NCBI GenBank assembly: GCA_050008465.1
Contig: JBEKMO010000001.1
Coordinates: 62,001 to 126,000 of the forward strand
From: Fen-330 sp050008465
GTDB taxonomy: Bacteria > Acidobacteriota > Terriglobia > Bryobacterales > Bryobacteraceae
Length of the DNA: 64,000 nt
Direction: 5' to 3'
The notes below the pieces were generated by a model. It was not told the origin of the DNA. It made no database searches and worked only from the letters and a program-made list of their open reading frames with translations. Positions within the stretch are counted from its first letter, which is position 1; each line of letters starts with the position of its first letter. This document shows, piece by piece, positions 52,250 to 59,937 of the stretch. A program made the position numbers and the translations under genes.

Positions 52250-54087
52250 ATCGTTTAATGACCGCCAGCCTGTCGGGATCGATGCCGATGCCTTTGTCGC
52301 GGACTGAAAAGCAGAGCGTGACGCTGCCTCTCTCGCCCGGCGCTGCCTCCGCAGGCCTGTGACACTCCACATGAATGGCGACGCTTCCGGTCTCGGTGAA
52401 CTTGATCGCGTTTCCAGCCAGGTTCAACAGCACCTGGTTCAGGCGGCCGCTGTCACACACTAATCCGTCCGGAACCGATGAGTCGACACTCATCGAGAAG
52501 TCCAGACCCTTCTTGCGGGCGGTGACCGTGAGAACGGCCGCGACGCGGTTCAGAAACTCGCGGAGTTGGAAGGGGGCCGGATCGAGTTTCATGCGGCCGG
52601 CCTCGATTCTTGAAAGGTCGAGGATATCGTTGATCACGGTCAGCAGCGACCAGCCGCACTGCTTGACCAGGTCCAGATAGTGGCGCCGCTCGTGCTCCTG
52701 TCCGGCTTCCATCGCCAGGTCAGCCATGCCGAGAATTCCGTGCAGGGGCGTGGGAATCTCGTGACTCATGTTGGCGAGGAAGTCGGATTTCGCGCGGTTC
52801 GCGGCTTCCGCCGCCTCTTTGAGTGCCGCCGCTTCGTCGAGTTGCCGCCGGATAGTCTGTGTCTGCCGCTTGAGGCGTGCGCGCAGGACGGCCACCCAGC
52901 ACAGGGCGGCCAGCGTCGCCGTAGACACGACCGCAAGCACCAGCAGCGCATGAGCGGCGGTCCACCATGAGGGGGCCCTCAGCAAGACCACATCCTGGGG
53001 CGACCGAAGCAGGATGCGGAACGATTTCGGACGCTCGCCGCCCGTACCCGCCGTCTGTTCCTGGGCCTCGAATTGCACCGAGCAGATTCCTGTGACCCTG
53101 AGAACCGAACCCGGCTCCCAAGGGGTCTCATCGTTCGGGAAATCCCGAGGCAGAACGGCCACGAAAATGGAATTTGCCGACGACAGCACCAGATCCTGAT
53201 CGTCGGCGGAACGGTCCTGCCCGATCAGACGCCCGTCGATCCGGAGGAGCGTGTTATCGTGCTCCGCTCCGAATGCCTGCGCGGAAGTGATACTGCGAGG
53301 TGCGGGCGGGTGGCCGCGGCCCGCCCGCCGGAAAGTCGCGTCATACAGCGACAGCGAGTCCCCATTCGAACGGGAACCCCACCACGTCGACCACATCGCC
53401 CGTTTCGAGCTTCGACGACTGAGCGGCCTGAACGCATAACCCACCGCTCTGATCCTCGATGCACAGTGTTTGGCCGGGCCAGTAGAGCGTAACGTGACCG
53501 CGCACGTGGACCCGGTGAAGATATGTGAGACCGGGCGTGAACCGCAACACGCCAGCCGTTGGAACCGTGGCCAATGCGAACGGATCCGCCGGCCCGGCCT
53601 CCACGATTCCCACCTGGGCAAGGGTCTGGAAGAAGACACGCCCTCCGACGGTCATGCGGTTCCCGATATACCGCGGCGCGGCGTTGCCACGGATGCGGAC
53701 CTGCGCGTCCAGAAGGCGCCCGTAGTCGGCGCCTGGCTCTCGCACGGTGGTCGCGCTCACTAGGCTGCCACCGGCATCGATGTCGAGCGTGACGTTTTGG
53801 CCGATCTTGCGCACGCGGCGAACCAGCCCCTCGATCTCCACCCACGCGCAGTCGTAGGTCCCGGTGTGCAATTGAGAAGGACCGACGCGACGGGCCTCGG
53901 GCAGCCTCAGATACGAGCCGGTCAGACGGACGAGAAGCCGGTCGACAATCGGCGCGAATCTTCCGGGACCGCTGACGCCCTCGATGTCGATCTCCGATCC
54001 TGCGCGGATCGGAAGCAGCGGCCGCGCCGGCAGCGCGACGAAAACACAGCCGGTTGCATCGCACACGAACAGCACTCCCCCACTGGG
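52250..54087 (-). pseudogene. Sensor histidine kinase, C-terminal part (split by IS21, frameshifted, truncated)
   Basis: From the IS21 boundary the frame reads SGGVLFVCDATGCVFVALPA and a long periplasmic sensor region, breaks at a CCCC run near 53360-53363 (GFPFEWG in one frame, GDSLSLYDATFRRAG in the next), then gives a membrane segment (ALLVLAVVSTATLAALCWVAV), HisKA with FLANMSHEIPTPLHGILGM and a HATPase N-box NLAGNAIKFT and G1 DKGIGID. It ends there: F and G2 boxes are lost to the IS remnant. HEIPTP replaces the usual HEIRTP. The N-terminal part lies at 58100-58319. Clearly non-functional. Confidence 0.88.
54081..54087. repeat. Left copy of IS21 target-site duplication
   Basis: CACTGGG here is repeated at 58100-58106, directly outside both ends of the element. 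Removing the element plus one copy restores the kinase reading frame as DPYITPSGGVLFVC. Confidence 0.85.
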
Positions 54088-54202
54088 CTTCGGCGCTCGC
54101 CAGAAATGACCCACCCCTGCTCCCCAGAAGTGACCCACCCGTTCGGTAGCTGACCATCATTCGGGCCTTGCAGTGCGGTGCGGAAATCATGGAACGATCC
54201 CC

Positions 54203-54634
54203 ATGCCTGATGCCCGCAAGCGCCCCTGCTCGATCTGCCGCCGTTGGTTCCGACCCGATCCGCGAGTGGGGGCGCGACAGCGCGCGTGCTCGAGGCCGGA
54301 GTGCCAGGCGGCGCGGCGGAAACAGACGCAGGCGCGGTGGCGGACGGCGGAGGCCAACCGCGGCTACGCGAGAGCCAACCGGATCGAGAAGCGCAACGCA
54401 GCCGAGTCGCCGCCGGAGCCGGTGCGGGTGCCCGCCCCGCTCAACCAACTTCCCTGGGATCTGGCGAAAGACCAGTTCGGGGCCAAAGGCACTGATTTCA
54501 TTGGAGTTCTGAGCACACTTCTGTTGCGCACGGCGAAAGACCAGTTCCGGGCACATCTCATTGATCCGACTAGGGTTCCCAGCCTACTTCCCCTTCCGGC
54601 CGCGAAAGACCAGAGGCCCGCTGCCCCATACTGA
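54203..54634 (+). CDS. Small Cys-rich (zinc-ribbon-like) protein of the IS21 element
   Basis: The 143-aa product starts MPDARKRPCSICRRWFRPDP and has a C-x2-C ... C-x4-C pattern (CSIC, then CSRPEC) within its first 45 residues, likely one zinc site, followed by a basic helix (ARRKQTQARW). The C-terminal half is low in complexity, with three AKDQ-type repeats (LAKDQFGAKG, TAKDQFRAHL, AAKDQRPAAP), and may be decayed or non-conserved. A DNA-binding role is inferred. The GTG at 54173 is an alternative start. It is the first gene of the element, 22 nt before the ParB-like gene. Confidence 0.6.
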   Translation: MPDARKRPCSICRRWFRPDPRVGARQRACSRPECQAARRKQTQARWRTAEANRGYARANRIEKRNAAESPPEPVRVPAPLNQLPWDLAKDQFGAKGTDFIGVLSTLLLRTAKDQFRAHLIDPTRVPSLLPLPAAKDQRPAAPY

Positions 54635-54655
54635 ACCGGGCGGCAGGAGAACCCG

Positions 54656-55750
54656 GTGCAACTGGAGTTTCACCAACTGGATCGGCGGTGGGAGCACCTG
54701 CGGGTCCGGCATCCGGACCGCGAGCGGCGTCTGTTGGCGTCGCTGGCGGCCACGGGCCAGCAGACTCCGATCATCGTGGTGGTCACGGGCGAGCCCAACC
54801 GCTACTTGGTCATCGACGGCTACCAACGCGTCGCGGCGCTGGAGCAACTGGGCCGGGACACGGTCGAAGCGGTCCTCTGGCCGCTGAGCGAGGCCGAAGC
54901 GCTGGTGCTGGCGCGGTCGCTGCGGATGGGCGAGCGCGAGACGGCGCTGGAAGAAGGGTGGCTGCTGACGGAGTTGGAGCGGCGCTTCGGCTACGGGCTG
55001 GAAGAGCTGGCGCGGCGGTTTGATCGCAGCGTGAGCTGGGTGTCGCGGCGGCTGGCGCTGGTGGAACTGCTGCCGGAGGCGGTGCAACAGCAGGTTCGGG
55101 CGGGCGCCATCGCGGCGCACGTGGCGATGAAGTACCTGGTGCCGATGGCGCGCGCCAACGCGGAGGACTGCCAGCGAATGGCGGCGGCGCTGGCGGCACA
55201 GCGTTTCACGAGCCGCGAAGCCGGCCAGTTATACGCGGCCTGGCGCGGAGCGGCGCCGCCGGCGCGGCAGCGGATTCTGGCGGAGCCGCGGTTGTTTCTG
55301 AAAGCGCAGCGGCAGGCGGAACGGCAGCCGCCGCCGGTCTCCGCCGAGCTGCTGCGCGACCTGGAGATGGTGGCGGCGATCGCCAGCCGGGCCAGCCGGC
55401 GGCTGGCCGGCGCCGCTCCGGTCATGGATCGCGGCGAATGCGAGAGCGCGCGGCGAAGCATTCAACGCGCCGAGGAGCAACTCCGCCGCCTGGCCGCGAA
55501 GATCCCGCGGGGGCAAGAGCATGTTGAGTCACAGTCAACGAACCACGATTCTGGAACTGGCCGGCCAGGGAGTGAGCCGGCGCGAGATCGCGCGGGTGCT
55601 GGGAGTGTCGCGGCTGTCGGTGCGCCGCGTGCTGCGGTCCAGCTCGGCCCAGGTGCCGGAGCTGGAGCGGGCCGAGAAAGCCGAGCCCTACCGCCAGCAG
55701 ATCCTGGAGCTTTTGCACGAGTGCAAGGGCAACCTGGTCCGGGTCCATGA
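54656..55750 (+). CDS. ParB-like protein of the IS21 element
   Basis: The first about 290 residues resemble ParB/Spo0J proteins: N-terminal ParB fold with QQTPIIVVV and YLVIDGYQRVAALEQLG (box II, with GYQR in place of GERR), then the helix-turn-helix core (YGLEELARRFDRSVSWVSRRLA). ParB proteins are CTP-binding DNA clamps; whether the CTPase site is kept is unclear because box II is altered. The GTG start has AGGAG 8 nt upstream. Beyond the ATG of istA (55521) the frame stays open for 230 nt in a different phase from istA; that tail is Gly/Ala/Pro-rich and may be spurious. Its role in transposition is unknown. Confidence 0.75.
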   Translation: MQLEFHQLDRRWEHLRVRHPDRERRLLASLAATGQQTPIIVVVTGEPNRYLVIDGYQRVAALEQLGRDTVEAVLWPLSEAEALVLARSLRMGERETALEEGWLLTELERRFGYGLEELARRFDRSVSWVSRRLALVELLPEAVQQQVRAGAIAAHVAMKYLVPMARANAEDCQRMAAALAAQRFTSREAGQLYAAWRGAAPPARQRILAEPRLFLKAQRQAERQPPPVSAELLRDLEMVAAIASRASRRLAGAAPVMDRGECESARRSIQRAEEQLRRLAAKIPRGQEHVESQSTNHDSGTGRPGSEPARDRAGAGSVAAVGAPRAAVQLGPGAGAGAGRESRALPPADPGAFARVQGQPGPGP

Positions 55751-56921
55751 AGAGCTGACGGCAAGCGGAGCGGCACTGTCTTACCAGGCGCTGACGGCCT
55801 TCTGCCGCCGGCACGGAATCGGACAGGAGCCGGTGCTGGCCGCCGGCCGCTACGAGTTCTCCCCGGGCGAGGAGCTGCAGCACGACACCTCGCCGCACGA
55901 GGTCGAGCTGGGCGGCAGGAAACGCAAGGTGCAGACGGCCTCGGCGGTGCTGTGTTACTCGCGGATGCTGTTCTTTCAGTGCTACCCCACGTTCCAGCGT
56001 TTCGACTGCAAGGTGTTTCTGACCGACGCGCTGCGCTACTTTTCGGGCGCCGCCGGCCGGGTCATGATCGACAACACGCACGTGGTGGTGCTGCGCGGCA
56101 CCGGGCGGGAGATGGTTCCGGTGCCCGAGATGGCCGCTTTCGCCGAGCGCTTCGGCTTCCGTTTCGCGGCGCACGAGCTGGGCGACGCCAACCGCTCGGG
56201 GCGGGTCGAGCGGCCGTTCAGCTTCATCGAGGGAAACTTCCTGGCCGGACGAACCTTCTCCAGTTGGGAGGACTTGAACCAGCAAGCGCGCCAGTGGTGC
56301 GACAAGGTCAACTCGACTTACAAGAAACATCTCCGCGCGGTTCCGCGCGAGTTATTCGCCCTGGAGCGGCTGCAACTGAGGCCCCTGCCGGCCTGGATTC
56401 CCGAGGTCTACCGGCTCCATCAGCGGCTGGTGGATGTGGAAGGTTACATCGCCCTGCACACCAACCGCTACTCGGTCCCGGTGGACTGGATCGGCCGCCG
56501 CGTGGAAGTGCGCGAGACCAAGGACAAGATCGAGATTCAGCTCGACGCCCGCCGTCTGGTGACGCACCGCCGCGTGGCCGAGGCCGAGCACCAGCGGATC
56601 ATGCTGGCCGGGCACCGGCCGCCCCGCGGCCAGGGGGCGCCGCGCCCCGATCCCCATCCCGAAGAGCAGGCCATCGTGACGGCCGCGCCCGAGCTGGCCG
56701 ACTATGTCGCGGGGCTGAAGCAACGCAGCCGCAAGCTGGTCACGCTGGTCCTGCGGCAACTGCTGCGCCTGGTGCGGGAGTATCCGCGGGAAGCGCTGCT
56801 GGGCGCGGTGCGGGAAGCCGCCCGTTACGGCCTCTACGACCTGGACCGGCTGGAGCGCATGATCCTGCGCCGCGTGGCGCGCGAATTCTTTCTGCTGGAG
56901 GAAGGTCCACCGGATGACTGA
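55521..56921 (+). CDS. istA: IS21-type transposase IstA
   Basis: A 466-aa DDE transposase. The N-terminal helix-turn-helix is QGVSRREIARVLGVSRLSVR, and the integrase core has D122 (LQHDTSPHEV), D184 (VMIDNTHVVV) and E230 (SGRVERPFSFIE), spaced as in IstA. The C-terminal Mu-like beta-barrel (YIALHTNRYSVPVDWIGRRV, key NRYSVP) follows. It joins element ends with the help of the AAA+ protein IstB. The ATG at 55521 lies inside the ParB-like frame, and its stop overlaps the istB start by 8 nt. It appears intact. Confidence 0.9.
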   Translation: MLSHSQRTTILELAGQGVSRREIARVLGVSRLSVRRVLRSSSAQVPELERAEKAEPYRQQILELLHECKGNLVRVHEELTASGAALSYQALTAFCRRHGIGQEPVLAAGRYEFSPGEELQHDTSPHEVELGGRKRKVQTASAVLCYSRMLFFQCYPTFQRFDCKVFLTDALRYFSGAAGRVMIDNTHVVVLRGTGREMVPVPEMAAFAERFGFRFAAHELGDANRSGRVERPFSFIEGNFLAGRTFSSWEDLNQQARQWCDKVNSTYKKHLRAVPRELFALERLQLRPLPAWIPEVYRLHQRLVDVEGYIALHTNRYSVPVDWIGRRVEVRETKDKIEIQLDARRLVTHRRVAEAEHQRIMLAGHRPPRGQGAPRPDPHPEEQAIVTAAPELADYVAGLKQRSRKLVTLVLRQLLRLVREYPREALLGAVREAARYGLYDLDRLERMILRRVAREFFLLEEGPPDD

Positions 56922-57639
56922 AGAACTCGAACAACTGCTGAAGAATCTCAAGCTGCGGCGCATCCTGGAGATCTATGACGAACAGTTGCGCTCGGCCGAT
57001 CAGGACGATATCAGTTACTCGGAGTTTGTGACGCGCCTGGTGCGCGCGCAGTGGCAGGCCAAGCAGGAGGGCGCGCTGGAGTGGCGCATCCGGCGCGCCA
57101 ACCTTCCCGAGCGTTGGACGCTGGAGACGTTTCCCTATGCCCGGCAGCCGGGCGTGAACCGCAAACAGATCCGCGGCTTCGCCGAGCTGGAGTTCATCGC
57201 CAAGGCGGAGAACATCGTGCTGGTCGGCGAAACCGGGAGGGGGAAAACCGGGCTGGCGTGCGGTCTGCTGCTGAAGGCGTTGGAGAACGGCTATCGCTGC
57301 CAGTTCGTCCGCGCCCAGGATCTGTTCGATGAGATGTATGCGTCGCTGGCCGACCGCTCCACGCGCCACCTGCTGAAGCGCCTGGCCCGCCTGGACGTCC
57401 TGCTGATCGACGAGCTCGGGTACTTAAACCTGAAACCCGAGCAGAGCAACATCTTCTTCAAGTTGATGGAAGAGCGCTACCGCCACCACTCCACAATCAT
57501 CACCACAAACCTGGTCTATGACGAGTGGCCGAACTTCCTGGGCAATCGGCCCATGGTGGAGGCGTTGCTGAGCCGGCTGCGGCACTACTGCCACACCGTG
57601 CACCTGAAAGGTCCGTCGCTGCGCGATCCGCAGGGCTGA
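56914..57639 (+). CDS. istB: IS21 transposition helper ATPase IstB
   Basis: A 241-aa AAA+ ATPase of the DnaC/IstB type, which assembles on target DNA and activates IstA. Walker A is GETGRGKT (residues 105-112), Walker B VLLIDE (162-167), sensor I TIITTN, and the N-terminal helical IS21 domain (LKNLKLRRILEIYDEQL) is present. The Walker A ends in Thr rather than the more common Ser and has ETGR where many have PTGV; both still fit the GxxxxGK(T/S) rule. It overlaps istA by 8 nt. Confidence 0.92.
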   Translation: MTEELEQLLKNLKLRRILEIYDEQLRSADQDDISYSEFVTRLVRAQWQAKQEGALEWRIRRANLPERWTLETFPYARQPGVNRKQIRGFAELEFIAKAENIVLVGETGRGKTGLACGLLLKALENGYRCQFVRAQDLFDEMYASLADRSTRHLLKRLARLDVLLIDELGYLNLKPEQSNIFFKLMEERYRHHSTIITTNLVYDEWPNFLGNRPMVEALLSRLRHYCHTVHLKGPSLRDPQG

Positions 57640-57644
57640 ACGAC

Positions 57645-57989
57645 ATGGGCGAGGCTCAAATCGGCCAGGAAGAATACGTGCGCCGGGTGCTGAGCGCTTA
57701 CCGCCAGACGCCCGGGACGACAGCAGCGATCCGCCGTCCGGACCGCCTGCTGGCGGCGCAACTGTTTGCCCGTGGCGTGCCGCTCGTGGCCGTGGAAAAC
57801 GCCCTGGTGCTGGCCGCGTCGCGCCGTCTGCTGCGCCCCGCCGAGCTTCCGCCGCTGGGCGCCATTCGTTCGCTGGCCTACTTCTCGCCGGTGATCGACG
57901 AAGTGCTCCAACTCCGCGTCAGCCCGGATTACTTCCAGTATCTCCGCCAGAAGATCCAGCGCTTCCTCGAAACCCCAACCAGCCGCTGA
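57645..57989 (+). CDS. Small accessory protein of the IS21 element
   Basis: The 114-aa product, six nt after istB, starts MGEAQIGQEEYVRRVLSAYR and is mostly helical (LLAAQLFARGVPLVAVENAL, key ALVLAASRRLLR). No family was recognised beyond a general likeness to small proteins encoded downstream of istB in similar elements. It has no membrane segment or signal peptide. It ends about 110 nt before the right terminus, so it belongs to the element; a role in replication or regulation is only a guess. Confidence 0.6.
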   Translation: MGEAQIGQEEYVRRVLSAYRQTPGTTAAIRRPDRLLAAQLFARGVPLVAVENALVLAASRRLLRPAELPPLGAIRSLAYFSPVIDEVLQLRVSPDYFQYLRQKIQRFLETPTSR

Positions 57990-58099
57990 GCCCGCCACGC
58001 CTGCGGCGTGGATGATGATGCTTGTCTGTTCTTAACGCTGTTCCCAGAATGGATCACTTTAGCCGAGCGCTACTGGATCACTCTTGCCGGGCACCGAAG

Positions 58100-58319
58100 C
58101 ACTGGGGGTGATGTAGGGATCGTAGTAGGTGACCGTGGCGCGAAAGCGCACGGGCAAACCGCGTTTCGACTGCTCGACTGTAAGGCTGCGGGCTTGGTGC
58201 GCGCTGGTGATGACGCGTGGCCGGTCCGGTAGCGGCTGCGCGGCTGCGATCCCGAACGGCATCATTGACAATGCGACCACGCAGAACCGCACGCACGGGA
58301 CTCTGGCTTCGAGTCGCAC
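58100..58319 (-). pseudogene. Sensor histidine kinase, N-terminal part (separated by IS21)
   Basis: The first about 70 residues of the split kinase: a signal peptide (CVRFCVVALSMMPFGIAAAQ) followed by SLTVEQSKRGLPVRFRATVT and YYDPYITPS, where the IS21 right end interrupts. The continuation SGGVLFVCDATG is at 54087 and below. The start is probably the GTG at 58319, though no clear ribosome site is visible. The frame matches only if one copy of the 7-bp duplication is removed. Confidence 0.82.
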
Positions 58320-58517
58320 AATGGACTCATCGGCACTAGCCTCGATTTCCACAGTACTTTGTCGACATAGCGGCAATACCGTTGGCTGAACAATCTCGAT
58401 CCGCCTGGGGATGTCGATCCGACATGTGCGCTGCCGCCTCCGTGGACGCAAGGGATAGTTGCCCATTTTGCGTTTCACTCCGCGCGGGTTGATGCGGCTG
58501 CGGCTGGAAGTGACCCG

Positions 58518-59651
58518 CTACTGAAGGATCTCTTCCAACACCGCCTTATGAGAGATTTCCCTCTGCCGAGGGGGGATAGCGGCGAAACGGGCCATCGGCC
58601 GTTGGACCACGCGCACGGAGTGCAGAAAGGAAAGCCGGTCGGGATCTTCGTCGACGCGCAACGCTGCTTCATGCATCAACCCGCGAATGGCGAAATGGGC
58701 CATGAGCAGACCGTAGAACTCCCGACGAACCAAGTCCGGGGTCTTGCTGCGAAGGACAATCCGCGAACCACGCAGGTGAGTCTTCAACTCATCCAGCGCG
58801 GTCTCGATCTCCCATCGTTCGTGATACAGTGCCGCCAGTTCCCTGGCTGGCGCCAGCGCAGGATCCAGGATCGTGGTGATCAGCCGGTAGATGGGTTCAG
58901 CACCCGGCACGTCTTTCAATCGGTATTCGATCACGCGCACCCCAACCGCCTTGCGGTGGTTGCGGCGATCCGACGTGGAACCGTAGATGCGGCTGAGATA
59001 CGAGCCGTCCGGTAACCGCTGGTCAAGCTCCAGACGCGCGTTCTGGCATACTCGCTACAGCAGATCCGCCCCGGTTTTCGCAGCCGTCTGCAAAAGGGAG
59101 TAGCCAGGAAAGAAACGGCCCGCCAGGCACAGCATGCGCTTCCGCAGCGCCGGCACAACATCCTGAGCCAGGGTGAGTTCGTCGGTGGCGTAGCCAGCCA
59201 CGCGTGCATTCCAGAGAACACGAGTCCCATTCTCCAACAAGGCCACGAAGCGGATCTTGGGAACAGCGCTGGCGCCGCGGCTGACGCCAGGCCTTCCGAA
59301 AGCATCCCGGCTTCGTGCTTGGGAGATCCCCGATTTGCCGGCCACCTTCAGCGTTGCTGACGGATTCAGCAGCCATTACACTCCTTCCAGCAAACAACGC
59401 AGCACTTCACGATAGGATGACCGGATGTACAACGCCAGCGCGATCACGTAATAGACCACCACGTGGGCGGCGAGGTCACGTTCACGCACACTGGCGCGCT
59501 CTGCCTGGGTCAGCACTTCACGCACTCTCTGGAGTGGGAAAAACTTCGTGATCACGACGAGGCTGATGTAGTCGGTGATCCGGCTCCCGGCGGGCGGGGA
59601 TGCAGTCGTACGCGCCATTCCGGGGGTCTCCGGCCCCAAACGGAATGGCAC
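58518..59651 (-). pseudogene. IS4-type transposase, decayed
   Basis: Three blocks lie in one frame. The N-terminus (GSRITDYISLVVITKFFPLQ, AAHVVVYYVIALALYIRSSY) ends at a TAA (59375-59373) that replaces a Gln codon expected after LLEGV. A middle block (NPSATLKVAGKSGISQARSR, joined to DAFGRPG with the intervening region and first catalytic Asp deleted) ends at a TAG (59054-59052) replacing the Trp in ADLLW. The C-terminus (YHERWEIETALDELKTHLRG, with the catalytic Glu of the YREK-like motif) is intact. It is clearly inactive. Confidence 0.85.
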
Positions 59652-59937
59652 AGAAATGTTAAGTGAACAGTATTGGGGCCAGTCCAGATTCAGAACTGGA
59701 ACTCATGAGTCAAGAGTGCCATCAAAACACGAAGCGCTGGGAACCGCCACGGACTGAGCGGCGTCGGCCGACAGCAAAGAAAAGCGATCAAGAATGTTTC
59801 AGAACCTGAAACCGCTGACGGAACGCGATGCCGGCAAAGCGAATGGCGCAGCATACCCAAGAACAACCCTGGAGCACTGAACGGCTGAATCACGCGTGGA
59901 AATCGAGGCTAGCAACGCGTACGGCGCCGCGTTGTCG
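59652..59937. other. Gap after IS4 pseudogene
   Basis: It probably holds the outer end of the IS4-type element (TTAAGTGAACAGTATTGG near 59656-59675 is a plausible terminal repeat, unmatched by a partner seen here). No gene recognised. Confidence 0.35.

Larger units (their letters stand above)
54088..58099 (+). mobile_element. IS21-type element with five genes
   Basis: The 4012-bp element begins CTTCGGCG and ends in the inverted CACCGAAG (TIR CTTCGG(C/T)G). Inside each end are two direct repeats with a 24-nt period: 54100-54116 and 54124-54140 (16 of 17 identical), and TGGATCACT at 58050 and 58074 in the opposite orientation. This double-site architecture is normal for IS21 ends. It is flanked by CACTGGG duplications. 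Besides istA and istB it carries a Cys-rich protein, a ParB-like protein and a small unknown protein, all on the plus strand, which is more than a standard IS21 element carries. Confidence 0.88.

Noticed and set aside
52125..53639. Intact 504-aa histidine kinase
   Set aside because: Its N-terminal part is in another frame, the HATPase lacks the F and G2 boxes, and the last about 40 residues read through insertion-sequence DNA.
54081..58106. IS21 borders at the TG/CA dinucleotides (54084 and 58101)
   Set aside because: These borders give no target duplication, whereas borders at CTTCGG/CCGAAG give a perfect 7-bp duplication and restore the kinase frame.
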